This document shows positions 43,657 to 52,753 of a DNA stretch of 64,000 nucleotides, piece after piece (position 1 is the first letter of the stretch; every line of letters starts with the position of its first letter). A program made the position numbers and the translations under genes. The DNA comes from Vibrio chagasii (lineage in GTDB: Bacteria > Pseudomonadota > Gammaproteobacteria > Enterobacterales > Vibrionaceae): assembly GCF_024347355.1 (NCBI RefSeq), contig NZ_AP025465.1, positions 1,240,001 through 1,304,000 on the forward strand. Direction: 5' to 3'. Under the pieces are notes generated by a model. It was given only the letters and a program-made list of their open reading frames with translations, searched no databases and had not been told where the DNA came from.

Positions 43657-44859
43657 ATGATCATCAAACCTCGAATTCGCGGATTCATCTGTACTACAAC
43701 ACATCCAGTCGGTTGTGAAGCTAATGTAAAAGAACAAATTGCTTACACAAAAGCTCAAGGCCCAATCGCAAACGCACCTAAACGTGTACTAGTTGTTGGC
43801 TCTTCAAGTGGCTACGGCTTGTCTTCACGTATTGCGGCTGCATTTGGTGGCGGCGCTTCAACTATCGGTGTTTTCTTTGAGAAAGCCGGTACTGAGAAAA
43901 AGCCTGGCACAGCTGGTTTCTACAACTCAGCAGCGTTCGACAAGTTTGCTAAAGAAGAAGGCCTATATTCAAAAAGCCTGAATGGCGATGCTTTCTCTAA
44001 CGAAGCTAAACAGAAAACAATTGACCTGATCAAAAAAGATCTAGGCCAAATCGATATGGTTGTATACTCACTGGCGTCTCCAGTGCGTAAAATGCCAGAG
44101 ACTGGCGAAGTAATTCGTTCATCTCTAAAGCCTATCGGTGAAACGTACACGTCAACTGCGGTTGATACGAACAAAGACACAATCATCGAAGCAAGCGTAG
44201 AGCCAGCAACTGAAGAAGAGATCAAAGACACTGTCACTGTAATGGGCGGTGAAGATTGGGAGCTTTGGATCAATGCTCTTTCTGAAGCTGGTGTTCTAGC
44301 GGACGGTTGTAAGACGGTTGCTTACAGCTACATTGGTACTGAACTAACGTGGCCAATCTACTGGGATGGCGCACTAGGTAAAGCTAAGATGGATCTAGAC
44401 CGTGCAGCGACAGCGCTGAACGAGAAGCTAGGCCAAACTGGCGGTACTGCAAACGTTGCTGTTCTTAAGTCTGTTGTGACTCAAGCAAGCTCTGCAATCC
44501 CTGTTATGCCTCTTTACATCGCTATGGTGTTCAAGAAGATGCGTGAAGAAGGTATTCACGAAGGTTGTATGGAGCAGATCTTCCGTATGTTCAGCCAGCG
44601 TCTATACAAAGAAGACGGTAGCGCTCCAGAAGTTGATGACGTAAACCGTCTACGTCTGGATGACCTAGAACTGCGTGACGACATTCAAGAACACTGTCGT
44701 AACCTATGGCCTCAAATCACAACTGAAAACCTAAAAGAACTGACTGACTACGTTGAGTACAAAGAAGAGTTCTTGAAGCTATTCGGTTTCGGTGTTGAAG
44801 GTGTTGATTACGAAGCTGACGTTAACCCAGCTGTTGAATTTGATGTAGCTGACATCTAA
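43657..44859 (+). CDS. fabV: Enoyl-ACP reductase FabV
   Basis: A 400-residue NADH-dependent enoyl-ACP reductase that completes each elongation round of fatty-acid synthesis. FabV replaces FabI in many vibrios and is triclosan-tolerant. Evidence: the start [21 protein letters not shown], the nucleotide loop [21 protein letters not shown], and the catalytic Tyr-x8-Lys in [12 protein letters not shown]. The ATG at 43657 follows AAGGAAG by 6 bases; a TTG two codons earlier is less likely. It is a single-gene unit with a strong terminator. Confidence 0.95.
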   Translation: MIIKPRIRGFICTTTHPVGCEANVKEQIAYTKAQGPIANAPKRVLVVGSSSGYGLSSRIAAAFGGGASTIGVFFEKAGTEKKPGTAGFYNSAAFDKFAKEEGLYSKSLNGDAFSNEAKQKTIDLIKKDLGQIDMVVYSLASPVRKMPETGEVIRSSLKPIGETYTSTAVDTNKDTIIEASVEPATEEEIKDTVTVMGGEDWELWINALSEAGVLADGCKTVAYSYIGTELTWPIYWDGALGKAKMDLDRAATALNEKLGQTGGTANVAVLKSVVTQASSAIPVMPLYIAMVFKKMREEGIHEGCMEQIFRMFSQRLYKEDGSAPEVDDVNRLRLDDLELRDDIQEHCRNLWPQITTENLKELTDYVEYKEEFLKLFGFGVEGVDYEADVNPAVEFDVADI

Positions 44860-44882
44860 TTCAAATTATCGAATCTAAACGA

Positions 44883-44910
44883 ATAGGCGCTCATTGAGCG
44901 CCTATTTTTT
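44883..44910 (+). terminator. Intrinsic terminator after fabV
   Basis: ATAGGCGCTCA pairs with TGAGCGCCTAT (11 base pairs, 1-base nominal loop), followed by TTTTT. It lies 24 bases after the fabV stop. Confidence 0.92.
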
Positions 44911-44929
44911 GTCTTAAAAGCAGATACGG

Positions 44930-44990
44930 GATACGAAAAGATTAAGAGCGGATTCGGGATGCGAGTGGCGAGATTCGAGATGCGAAGAGT
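44930..44990 (+). repeat. Dispersed repeat unit interrupted by an IS3 element
   Basis: A GATACGGGATACGAAAAGATTAAGAGCGG stretch followed by ATTCGGGATGCGAGTGGCGAGATTCGAGATGCGAAGAG matches the core of the array at 23290-23412. The IS3 element starts right after it (44993). The right flank of the IS (from 46241, AAGAGAGCTAAGAGC) looks like more of the same repeat. Confidence 0.7.
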
Positions 44991-45021
44991 GATGTGGCCC
45001 CTAAAAAGTAGACACAGGGGT

Positions 45022-45885
45022 TTAGTTAATTAGCTCAAAATCCATAGGACTTAGTCCACCTAAAGTCCCATGCCTTCTTATTGGATTATAATAGGTATCA
45101 ATGTAGATTCGACTCTGCATTGTCATTTCTTGTCGTGAGATCTCTCCTAAGTGGTTCATCCATTCTTTCTTGTATTGCGCGAAGAAGCTTTCAGAACAAG
45201 CATTATCCCAGCAGTTTCCTTTTCTCGACATACTAATTTTAATCTTGCGTTTACGATGCCAGCGGATCGTTTCCAACGCTCGATACTGAATGCCTTGATC
45301 GGAGTGAAACAAGAGTTCATGACCGAAGGGCTGCCTTTTTTCCCAAGCCTTATTCAGGCTTTTTAGTACTAAACTTGCGTTGTTAATTCGACTTGTCGAC
45401 CAGCCAATCACTTTGCGTGAAAACAAATCTAAGACGACGCACAGATACTGCCAACCATCCGAACAGCGCACCTGAGTTATGTCTGATACCCAAACTCGAT
45501 TTGGTTTATCTACCTTAAATTGACGGTCAAGGATGTTATAAGCAGGTATGAGTGTATTTTGTCTAAGCGTTCGTCCATATCGCTTCTTGCTAGCGCAAGA
45601 GCGATAGCCCATGTTTTGTAAAAGCCTCTGTACTCGCTTTTTATTACAAATAAAGCCATTAGCGACAGCTGCTTCCCAAAGTTTTCGGTAACCTGGAATA
45701 CAGTGTTGAGCTTTGCTTTCTCTTTTCAGGTAGCTGCTTAAGCATTCATTTTCTGTCTCTCGTTTCGAGGGTTTCCTCGTAAGCCACTTGTAATAACCAG
45801 CAGTCGATACATCTAACCATCGGCATAAACGAATAACCGGGAGCTTCACACTAGCCTTCTTCAGGATGTACTCGAATCTTATTCT
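45022..45885 (-). CDS. IS3-family transposase, OrfB catalytic part
   Basis: The catalytic half of the transposase. A GTG-started frame gives 275 residues (45022-45849), but the frame is open to 45885, where it joins orfA by a -1 slip on CAAAAAG. Catalytic residues are visible in WVSDITQV, FHSDQGIQY and DNACSESFFAQYKKE. The fused joint reads SQKRIRFEYILKKASVKLPVIRLC, a natural linker. Confidence 0.9.
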   Translation of the reverse strand, partial: RIRFEYILKKASVKLPVIRLCRWLDVSTAGYYKWLTRKPSKRETENECLSSYLKRESKAQHCIPGYRKLWEAAVANGFICNKKRVQRLLQNMGYRSCASKKRYGRTLRQNTLIPAYNILDRQFKVDKPNRVWVSDITQVRCSDGWQYLCVVLDLFSRKVIGWSTSRINNASLVLKSLNKAWEKRQPFGHELLFHSDQGIQYRALETIRWHRKRKIKISMSRKGNCWDNACSESFFAQYKKEWMNHLGEISRQEMTMQSRIYIDTYYNPIRRHGTLGGLSPMDFELIN

Positions 45886-46193
45886 TTTTGGCTGTCGAAG
45901 AAAGCCTTCGCTTCCTTTAAGAAATCATTCTCCAGCTCCGCCATCTCAAGCTTCTTTTTCAACTGGCGGATCTCCTTCTCCAATTGTGCAACGGATTTCT
46001 CAGGGCCTTGGTTAGGTATTGGCAAAGGATTTGTCTTCTTGGACGTCATTTGGCATCTCCATTTAGAAAGTAGCACTGGTGATATCCCTAAGGATAGTGC
46101 TACTGACTTAACGGTGTCAGAAGAGTCAAGAGATTGCTGAACCGCTTCTCGTTTAAATTCGTCTGTATATTGTCTTTGTGATTTTACTTTCAT
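45879..46193 (-). CDS. IS3-family transposase, OrfA
   Basis: A 104-residue OrfA with one helix-turn-helix (YTDEFKREAVQQSLDSSDTVKSVALSLGISPVLLSKW). A coiled coil follows (VAQLEKEIRQLKKKLEMAELENDFLKEA) of the kind that ends in the slip site. It is shorter than the OrfA of the first IS3 element and of a different subgroup. Confidence 0.9.
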   Translation of the reverse strand: MKVKSQRQYTDEFKREAVQQSLDSSDTVKSVALSLGISPVLLSKWRCQMTSKKTNPLPIPNQGPEKSVAQLEKEIRQLKKKLEMAELENDFLKEAKAFFDSQKE

Positions 46194-46296
46194 AACACTT
46201 AATACTCTGTATTAAGTGTCTACTTTAATGGGGTCACATCAAGAGAGCTAAGAGCAGGAGCGGGGAAGGAGGCTTGAAGTGCTAAAAACAAGCAAT

Positions 46297-46330
46297 AAAA
46301 AATGCACTAACCCAGATGAATTAGTGCATT
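46297..46330 (-). terminator. Intrinsic terminator after ybjL
   Basis: AATGCACTAA and TTAGTGCATT form a 10-base-pair stem with a 10-base loop (46301-46330). A's to the left give a U-tract on the minus strand. It lies about 28 bases after the stop of the leftward ybjL gene. Confidence 0.85.
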
Positions 46331-46357
46331 AGAAATGAATCGTTTAGCGATGTGTGT

Positions 46358-48040
46358 CTAGCTGATAATGATGATGAAGGTACCGGCTAAAGTCATCAAG
46401 ATGTTTGCTATCGCGTAAGTGCCCGCGTAACCCAGTGCTGGAATTGTAGAACGAGCGTGGTCATTTACGATGTCCATTGCAGGAGCACAGGTTCGTGCAC
46501 CGATGATGGCACCAAACAGCAGTGCACGGTTCATTTTCAATATGTACGCGCCCACTAAATAAGCGAAGAATACTGGGATAACACTGACGATCAGAGCAAT
46601 ACCAATAACCTGCGGACCAACTTGAGTTAAGTGCTCAAATATCTTACCACCGGCGCTTAAACCGATACCGACCATAAAGAACATCAAACCGAGGTCTTTG
46701 ACCATGTTCAATGCACCCTGAGGTACATAACCAAAAGTAGGGTGGTTTGCACGTAAGAAACCTAACATGATGCCTGATAGCAGTAGACCAACCGCGTTAC
46801 CTAAGCCAAATGAAACCTGGCCAAATGTCATGGTGATCAAACCAAATAGAATGCCCAAGATGAAGAAGCTACAGAAAGCCATTAGATCCGCCATTTGGCT
46901 GTGGATCGAGATGAAACCAATTTTCTCTGCTAGGCCGTGAACACGACTCTTCTCACCACTCACCTGAAGTACATCACCTTTAGCAAGCACGATGTTTAAG
47001 TCCATCGGCATTTCAATCTGAGCTCGCACTACGCGGTTAAGGAAACAGCCATATTCAGATAGGTTTAAATCTGAAAGACGTTTACCTGCAATACTATCGC
47101 TTTTAACGACGATTTCTTCTTCGACAATACGTAAGTCCAAAAGGTTACGGTCGAACACCTCTTTGCCGTTACGGAAGCTTGGATCCAGACGTGCGTGACT
47201 ATCTGGGAAACCAACCAATGCGATCTCATCACCTTCCTGCAGAATGGCATCACCATCTGGGTGGGCAAGAATGCCATTACGGCGAATACGTTCGATATAA
47301 CAACCCGTTTGGCGGTAGATACCCAGTTCACGTAAGTTTTTGCCGTCTGTCCAAGAGATCAGCTCTTGACCAACACGATAAGCACGAATGATTGGCAGGT
47401 AAACCTTGCGCTGTCCTGATGCACCTAAGCCACGTTCCTGAGCAATTTGTTCAGCTGAGTCATGTAGGTTCACTTTCTGAAGTTTTGGAATCAGACGGGC
47501 AAACATAATCATACTGATAAGGCCGACTAGATAAGCCATCGCGTAACCGACCGAGAGGTTTTCGATAATCAGGCTTAAATCCATGTTTCTTGGCACTTCA
47601 GCAAGCCCTGAGTTGAGTGCGTCCTGCGCACCTACCAAGATAGGTGTTGCGGTCAGGGCACCAGCCATCATGCCGGCAGAAAGTCCGAAACCAAGACCTA
47701 AGTATTCGCTACAGAAGTAAGTCAGCGCTATAGCGGTAGAGAGCACCACTAAACTTAAGATCAGGTAGTGTTTGCCATCTCGGAAAAAGATACCAAAGAA
47801 GTTCGGCCCTGCTTCAATACCGACACAGTAGATGAACAGCATAAAGCCGATGGTTAGGGCATCTGCGTTAAATGAGAAACCAAGGTGACCCATCACAAGG
47901 GAAGTAATCAGAACACCGATTGAATTACCAAGTTGCAGGCTACCGAAACGAATTTTACCAATGGCCAAACCAATCGATAAAACAACAAAGATGAGGAGAA
48001 TGGGGTTTTGTTCTAGCAGAAAAACAACGTCGATATTCAC
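46358..48040 (-). CDS. ybjL: AspT/YbjL-type putative transporter with RCK_C domains
   Basis: A 560-residue inner-membrane protein, colinear with E. coli YbjL. Two membrane halves of about five helices each flank two RCK_C (TrkA-C) domains near residues 205-290 and 295-375. Diagnostic stretches are [58 protein letters not shown] and [12 protein letters not shown]. The family includes aspartate:alanine exchangers, but YbjL's substrate is unknown. It starts with GTG (VNIDV), which lines up with the E. coli MNINV start. Its terminator lies at 46297-46330. Confidence 0.85.
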   Translation of the reverse strand: MNIDVVFLLEQNPILLIFVVLSIGLAIGKIRFGSLQLGNSIGVLITSLVMGHLGFSFNADALTIGFMLFIYCVGIEAGPNFFGIFFRDGKHYLILSLVVLSTAIALTYFCSEYLGLGFGLSAGMMAGALTATPILVGAQDALNSGLAEVPRNMDLSLIIENLSVGYAMAYLVGLISMIMFARLIPKLQKVNLHDSAEQIAQERGLGASGQRKVYLPIIRAYRVGQELISWTDGKNLRELGIYRQTGCYIERIRRNGILAHPDGDAILQEGDEIALVGFPDSHARLDPSFRNGKEVFDRNLLDLRIVEEEIVVKSDSIAGKRLSDLNLSEYGCFLNRVVRAQIEMPMDLNIVLAKGDVLQVSGEKSRVHGLAEKIGFISIHSQMADLMAFCSFFILGILFGLITMTFGQVSFGLGNAVGLLLSGIMLGFLRANHPTFGYVPQGALNMVKDLGLMFFMVGIGLSAGGKIFEHLTQVGPQVIGIALIVSVIPVFFAYLVGAYILKMNRALLFGAIIGARTCAPAMDIVNDHARSTIPALGYAGTYAIANILMTLAGTFIIIIS

Positions 48041-48202
48041 AGTGGTCGCTCAATAATAGGCGTGAAAAACAGGGTAAGTTTGAAATGTGGATTGTATCTA
48101 AATATAAATAAATTATAAGTGATATTTTCCCTTTTTACTTGATTTTGACCAGATTCTTATATCGCATGAAAACTGGCTATAAAAAAAGCCCGCTTTAATA
48201 AG

Positions 48203-49636
48203 CGCAATGTAGATCAGATAAGGATCGGTTGACCGATCCTTCTTCTGAGAGATAATCGGAAGCCTGTTTCTAGGCTTCCGATTTTTTATGTCTATCCAAA
48301 ACTATTTTGTCGATTTCCTCGAAGAAAATCCTGTTGATGTAGCTCAACTCACCACTTTCTCTGAACATATCCCAGATGAATGGGTTGTTAAGGCAGCTAG
48401 TCTTTCTGATAAAGCGACTATTCGCCGACGTCGACTACCAAGTGACATGGTCTTGTGGTTAATTGTCGGCATGGCCTTCTTCCGTAATGAACCAATTGCC
48501 GAAGTCGCACGAAGAATGAATGTCTGTGCGGATGGCTTGGCTGATGAAGAGTTATTAGCAAAAAGTGCTTTAACCCAGGCAAGACAACGTTTAGGCAGTG
48601 CTGCACCAGAGTGGTTGTTTAAACAATGTGGGCGAACGTGGGGTCTTGAACGATACCGTGATGATACGTGGCAAGGATTACAAGTTTTTGCTGTAGACGG
48701 TGCTCTTTTTCGCACCGCGGATACGCCCGAACTTAGAGAGCACTTTGGCTCGGGTAATACCTCGAGTAGCAGGCAGACACCACATCCAATGCTAAGAGTT
48801 GTGACTATGATGAATGTCCGTTCTCATGTCATCGTTGACGCTGCCATAAGCCCTTATCGGCGTGGTGAAATCCCACTTGCTATGCCCTTCATCGACTCTT
48901 TACCAGATAACTCTGTGACGTTACTAGATAAAGGTTTTTACGGTGCAGACTTACTTCTCTCTCTTCAAAATAGCGGTATTAATAGACATTGGTTGATACC
49001 AGCAAGGAAAGGGTTGAAATACACACTTTTAGATGAAGAAGAAAGCAATGATATGCTCATCGAAATGAACGTCTCACCGCAAGCTCTCAAAAAGAACCCT
49101 AGTTTACCTGAAAAATGGCAAGTCAGAGCGGTGACCTATGAAGTACAAGGTAAGCAGAAAACTGTTTTTACATCCCTTCCAAGAGCAGACTACGACGCGA
49201 AAGCGGTAGCCGAACTTTATCATGAACGTTGGGAAATCGAATTAGGTTATCGTGATATCAAAAGCTCAATGCAACACAATGCCTTAGTATTACGCAGTAA
49301 AACAGTAAACCTTGTTTATCAAGAACTCTGGGGGCTGTTGCTTGGTTATAATTTGGTAAGACGTGAAGCAAGTCAGGCAGCAGTTGAACATGGAAGAATG
49401 CCGAATGAAATTAGCTTTAAATACGCTTGTCAGTTTATAGCGAGCCAACTGAAGGTGATGAGTAAAGCGATATCGCCAGGCAATACACCTAAGCGTTTAA
49501 AGAGTCTAAGGGGAGACTTATCAGTCCTCTTTATAGACAAACGCCCTAAGCCTAATCGGCCTAGGGCGGTAAAAATATCAAAGACTCGCTACCCAATTAA
49601 TCGCAAAGCAGCTCCGCTTAAGTGAACTACATTGCG
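48203..49636 (+). mobile_element. IS4-family insertion sequence
   Basis: Ends CGCAATGTAG at 48203 and CTACATTGCG ending 49636 are inverted repeats. A 10-base direct repeat CTTTAATAAG flanks the element (48193-48202 and 49637-49646), the target duplication expected for IS4. Removing the IS and one repeat restores AAGCCCGC-TTTAATAA-GCGGGCTT, a hairpin with A7 before it, so the IS sits in the loop of the terminator of the leftward gene grxA. It carries one plus-strand transposase gene with no disruption. Confidence 0.93.
48288..49625 (+). CDS. IS4-family transposase
   Basis: A 445-residue transposase with an N-terminal IS4-type domain and the DDE core. The first Asp is in FAVDGALFRTAD, the second in TLLDKGFYGADLL, and the Glu is in the Y-R-E-K signature YHERWEIELGYRDIK. 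It is full length with no internal stops, so the element is probably still able to move. Confidence 0.93.
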   Translation: MSIQNYFVDFLEENPVDVAQLTTFSEHIPDEWVVKAASLSDKATIRRRRLPSDMVLWLIVGMAFFRNEPIAEVARRMNVCADGLADEELLAKSALTQARQRLGSAAPEWLFKQCGRTWGLERYRDDTWQGLQVFAVDGALFRTADTPELREHFGSGNTSSSRQTPHPMLRVVTMMNVRSHVIVDAAISPYRRGEIPLAMPFIDSLPDNSVTLLDKGFYGADLLLSLQNSGINRHWLIPARKGLKYTLLDEEESNDMLIEMNVSPQALKKNPSLPEKWQVRAVTYEVQGKQKTVFTSLPRADYDAKAVAELYHERWEIELGYRDIKSSMQHNALVLRSKTVNLVYQELWGLLLGYNLVRREASQAAVEHGRMPNEISFKYACQFIASQLKVMSKAISPGNTPKRLKSLRGDLSVLFIDKRPKPNRPRAVKISKTRYPINRKAAPLK

Positions 49637-49726
49637 CTTTAATAAGCGGGCTTAATAGAAATCTTACAGTCTGACACTAAAAATGTTCAGCTGATTATGG
49701 GCTTAGCCCAAGGTTTGAAATCTAGA

Positions 49727-49990
49727 TTAGTCGAAAAGACCTAGGTTTTCTTTTGCGTATGCTTCAAATTCTGTGCAGCCGCCGATGTGGTCTTGGTCGA
49801 TGAAGATTTGTGGCACAGTTTCAACTGGCTTACCAACAGTCTTCTCTAGGTCTGCTTTGCTGATGCCTTCAGCGTGAATGTCAACATAACGGTAGTTGAA
49901 GTCATCACGTTTTGCTTTAAGAGTTTCTGCGTGCTCTTTTGCACGAACACAGAATGGGCAAGCTGGGCGACCAAAAATAACTACAAACAT
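49727..49990 (-). CDS. grxA: Glutaredoxin 1
   Basis: An 87-residue glutathione-dependent disulfide reductase. The CPFC active site is in IFGRPACPFCVRAKEHAE (residues about 11-14), the cis-Pro is in VPQIFID, and GG is in HIGGCTEFEAYA, all typical of GrxA. The ATG at 49990 follows an AGGAGAAATG-type ribosome binding site; the 25-residue upstream extension is not part of the family. Its terminator hairpin was split by the IS4 insertion. A candidate OxyR site lies upstream at 50110-50146. Confidence 0.93.
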   Translation of the reverse strand: MFVVIFGRPACPFCVRAKEHAETLKAKRDDFNYRYVDIHAEGISKADLEKTVGKPVETVPQIFIDQDHIGGCTEFEAYAKENLGLFD

Positions 49991-50515
49991 TTCATTTCTC
50001 CTAAATACGGGATGAGGCTCGTTAACCGAAAATACGTCAACTATTCTTAATTGAACAAGACTCAAAAATTATTGAATCCAACTATGCCCTAATGCTTTAG
50101 GGAAATAAAGATGGAATTACCTCTTAATACAATAGGTTTTGCCTATCAGAGCAAATAATGTTCACAAAAGCGATCCGCTCGAATTTTTGGTCAGTATCAA
50201 GTCTAAGTACCCTTATTATCAGAATGTGAATTACCCCTAAGAAAGCGACTTTAATGCACCTTTAGCGCGACAAGTTGCACCGCGTCAAAAAAATTGCGAT
50301 TAGAACGAGGCATCTTATGACTGATTGACGAAAATTAAACGATAAAGGTTAGAACGTTAATACATAACCCACGAAGCATTACCTTTAGACGTGTGGGCTG
50401 ACAACGAGAGTCGTTTTCTTAATGAGCCTTTTTTAAAACGGGCACAAGGTACAAAGGCAACATTCCAACAACCAAGAGTTCGCAGTTTTGTTTGGTCATA
50501 GGCGCAGGAGGCACC
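49991..50515. other. 525-base divergent region (grxA / iron alcohol dehydrogenase)
   Basis: No protein or RNA gene is visible. It holds the candidate OxyR site at 50110-50146 and must carry promoters for both divergent neighbours. CAGGAGGCACC lies just before the dehydrogenase start. I see no other structure. Confidence 0.6.
50110..50146. promoter_or_regulatory. Candidate OxyR binding site upstream of grxA
   Basis: ATAG-N7-CTAT occurs exactly at 50132-50146 (ATAGGTTTTGCCTAT), and a weaker CTCT with the right spacing lies to the left. OxyR binds four such tetramers, ATAG or CTAT alternating, each 7 bases apart. E. coli grxA is an OxyR target. Two tetramers are perfect and two are degenerate here. 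Confidence 0.45.
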
Positions 50516-51808
50516 ATGTTTCAATTTATGACATCTACAAAGATCATCTTTGGTGATGGAGCACTTTCCGCTTCATTGTCTCTCTTCAATCAATACGGTT
50601 ACAGCGTACTGTTGGTGACAGGTAGCACATTAGAGCGCACATCCATTGTCACCGATTATCTAGATGCTCAAAGCATGCGCTATCAACACATCGCAGTTAC
50701 TGGCGAGCCTAATATCAAAATGGTCGAAGAGGCCGCGATATCTGCACGACGATTTAAGCCAGATATGGTGATTGCTATGGGCGGCGGCAGTGCGATAGAT
50801 ATGGGGAAAGCGTTAGCAGCCGTACTACCTAACCAAGGCAATCTCTATGACTATGTTGAAGTGGTTGGACGTAATGTGCCTCTCAAAACCAAACCACTGC
50901 CTTTTGTTGCCATTCCCACAACTGCGAGTACTGGTGCTGAAGTCACCAAGAACGCAGTGCTTAAATCAGGGCAAGACCAAGTAAAGATAAGCTTAAGAAG
51001 CCCAGACATGCTGGCTGACGTAGCGATTGTCGACCCGACTTTGACTTATGGTACTAACCTATACTTGTCAGGGCGCGGCGCAATGGATGCCTTTACTCAC
51101 TTGATGGAAGCCTATGTATGCGGAGACCCAAACCCATTGACGGATATGATCTGTGAAGAAGGGTTGCGTAAGCTCAGCGGTTCCGTGGTGCAAGCGTGTG
51201 TTTATGATGAACCGCAAGCACGCTCTGATCTGGCATTTGCTTCCATGCTTGGTGGTATGGCAATCACCAACGCCAAGCTAGGTGCCGCGCATGGTTTAGC
51301 GTCTGCATTGGGCGGAAAGATATCGGCTCCACACAGCGTGATTACTGCTCGGTTAGCCCCATTTGTGATGCTAGAGAATATTGAGGTCGCGAGGGAGCAT
51401 CAAAGAAGCGATATTTTAGAGCGCTATCAAAGGGTTGCTCAAATAGTCACGGGCAAAGCACAAGCCTCGGCAGAGGATGCCATTCAGTGGTTATCAGAAG
51501 TACTCGATACGCTTAAGCTACCAAGTCTATTAGAGTTTGGTGTTTGTGAAGCGCAATTCGAAGAGGTATCGGCTGATGCACTTAAGTCGGTTGCTATTAA
51601 AGGGAATCCATTGCCATTGAATCAAGAGCGTTTAATTCATATTCTGCAGCAGGTTTGCGAGAAGTGTGATTGTGGCGAGCGCAGAGGTGCCGAGGCGTTG
51701 AAGCACCAAGATGAAGAGTCTTCAATGGTGGAGTCGAGTTTCACGATCATCAACTCTTATGCCTCAGAGAATAGTGTGGTGGAGAAGGGGAACAGCTGGA
51801 CCATTTAA
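50516..51808 (+). CDS. Iron-containing (group III) alcohol dehydrogenase
   Basis: A 430-residue NAD(P)-dependent dehydrogenase of the iron ADH family. The nucleotide loop is VIAMGGGSAIDMGKALA, followed by FVAIPTTASTGAEVTKNAV. Metal ligands lie in DAFTHLMEAYVCGDPNP and GAAHGLASALGGKISAPHSV. The ATG at 50516 follows GCAGGAGG. The typical enzyme is about 380 residues; here a tail of roughly 40 residues after CEKCDCGERRGAEA has Ser, Glu and Asn with no obvious domain. Substrate unknown, probably a short alcohol or aldehyde. Confidence 0.85.
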   Translation: MFQFMTSTKIIFGDGALSASLSLFNQYGYSVLLVTGSTLERTSIVTDYLDAQSMRYQHIAVTGEPNIKMVEEAAISARRFKPDMVIAMGGGSAIDMGKALAAVLPNQGNLYDYVEVVGRNVPLKTKPLPFVAIPTTASTGAEVTKNAVLKSGQDQVKISLRSPDMLADVAIVDPTLTYGTNLYLSGRGAMDAFTHLMEAYVCGDPNPLTDMICEEGLRKLSGSVVQACVYDEPQARSDLAFASMLGGMAITNAKLGAAHGLASALGGKISAPHSVITARLAPFVMLENIEVAREHQRSDILERYQRVAQIVTGKAQASAEDAIQWLSEVLDTLKLPSLLEFGVCEAQFEEVSADALKSVAIKGNPLPLNQERLIHILQQVCEKCDCGERRGAEALKHQDEESSMVESSFTIINSYASENSVVEKGNSWTI

Positions 51809-51854
51809 TAGTATTGGTAAATGGCCATGACACTATTGAAGACGTAGATAAATA

Positions 51855-51882
51855 AAAACGGAGCACTTGGCTCCGTTTTTTA
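51855..51882. terminator. Terminator between iron ADH and hexR
   Basis: AAAACGGAGC and GCTCCGTTTT form a 10-base-pair stem (51855-51879), followed by TTT on the plus strand. The A's to the left also give a U-tract on the minus strand, so it probably ends both convergent genes. Confidence 0.88.
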
Positions 51883-51898
51883 ATTCTAATCTTTGGGG

Positions 51899-52753
51899 TT
51901 AGAACTGAGAGTATTTCTCGTAGCGTGAATCACGAAGTGACTCTTTGACACGCTTTAGATTTTCTCTGAAACCTGAGCCACGACGCAATGTAAAGCCAGT
52001 TGCTAATACATCGATAACCGTCATTTGCACAACGCGGCTTGCCATTGGCATGTAAACGTCAGTATCTTCTGGCACATCCAATGAGATAGACAGTGAGCTT
52101 GCCTTATCAAGTGGAGAGTCTTTCGCTGTGATAGCGATAACCGTTGCGCCGTTTTCACGAGCTAGGTTCGCAATCTCAACTTGGCTCTTCGTGCGGCCTG
52201 TGTGAGAGATAAGAACGATAACGTCGTTATCGCTGCAGTTAATACAGCTCATGCGTTGCATCACGATATCTTCAAAACACGTGATTGGGATATTAAAACG
52301 AATAAACTTGTTTTGAGCGTCTTTCGCTACGGCAGAAGAGGCACCTAGTCCGAAGAACGAAATGCGTTTTGCTTGAGTCAACAAGTCAACCGCACGGTTC
52401 ACTTGCATCGCATCTAGACTGTTTTTCGCAACGTCTAGACATGCCATAGTTGATTCAAAGATTTTATGCGTATAAGCATCTGGACCATCATCTTCTTCAA
52501 CATTACGGTTCACATAAGGTGTACCGTTCGCCAAGCTTTGAGCTAGGTGAAGTTTAAAGTCAGGAAAGCCCTTTGTGTCTAAACGACGACAGAAGCGGTT
52601 AACTGTAGGCTCACTTACGTCAGCCATTTTAGCTAAGGTAGCAATGCTAGAATGGATTGCAGTTTGAGGGGAAGCCATAATTACTTCGGCTACTTTACGC
52701 TCAGACTTGCTGAAATTTTCCAGGTTTTTTTGTATTTTTTCTAATGTATTCAT
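51899..52753 (-). CDS. hexR: HexR, RpiR-family regulator of central carbon metabolism
   Basis: A 284-residue regulator. The N-terminal helix-turn-helix (RpiR type) shows SKSERKVAEVIMASPQTAIHSSIATLAKMADVSEPTVNRFCRRL. It is followed by FPDFKLHLAQSLANGTPYVNRNV and the SIS sugar-phosphate domain with FFGLGASSAVAKDAQNKFIRF and LISHTGRTKSQVE. It is very close to E. coli HexR, which binds KDPG and represses hexose and Entner-Doudoroff genes. The ATG at 52753 gives the E. coli-like MNTLEKIQ start; a GTG lies 9 bases earlier. A TGTAATTA half of a HexR-like box lies at 52861-52868. Confidence 0.93.
   Translation of the reverse strand: MNTLEKIQKNLENFSKSERKVAEVIMASPQTAIHSSIATLAKMADVSEPTVNRFCRRLDTKGFPDFKLHLAQSLANGTPYVNRNVEEDDGPDAYTHKIFESTMACLDVAKNSLDAMQVNRAVDLLTQAKRISFFGLGASSAVAKDAQNKFIRFNIPITCFEDIVMQRMSCINCSDNDVIVLISHTGRTKSQVEIANLARENGATVIAITAKDSPLDKASSLSISLDVPEDTDVYMPMASRVVQMTVIDVLATGFTLRRGSGFRENLKRVKESLRDSRYEKYSQF

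Larger units (their letters stand above)
44993..46238 (-). mobile_element. IS3-family insertion sequence (second, unrelated to the first)
   Basis: Inverted ends are TGTGGCCCCTAAAAAGTAGACAC at the left and the complement of TGTGACCCCATTAAAGTAGACAC at the right. The similarity continues two bases outward (GATGTG / CACATC). Two overlapping-frame genes, orfA and orfB, are intact and linked by a -1 slip site. No convincing target duplication is visible, so the exact boundary is uncertain by a few bases. It lies in a dispersed repeat between fabV and ybjL. Confidence 0.88.

Noticed and set aside
44993..49636. Composite transposon carrying ybjL
   Set aside because: The flanking IS belong to different families (IS3 and IS4), so they cannot act as a pair. 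ybjL is a normal chromosomal gene with its own terminator.
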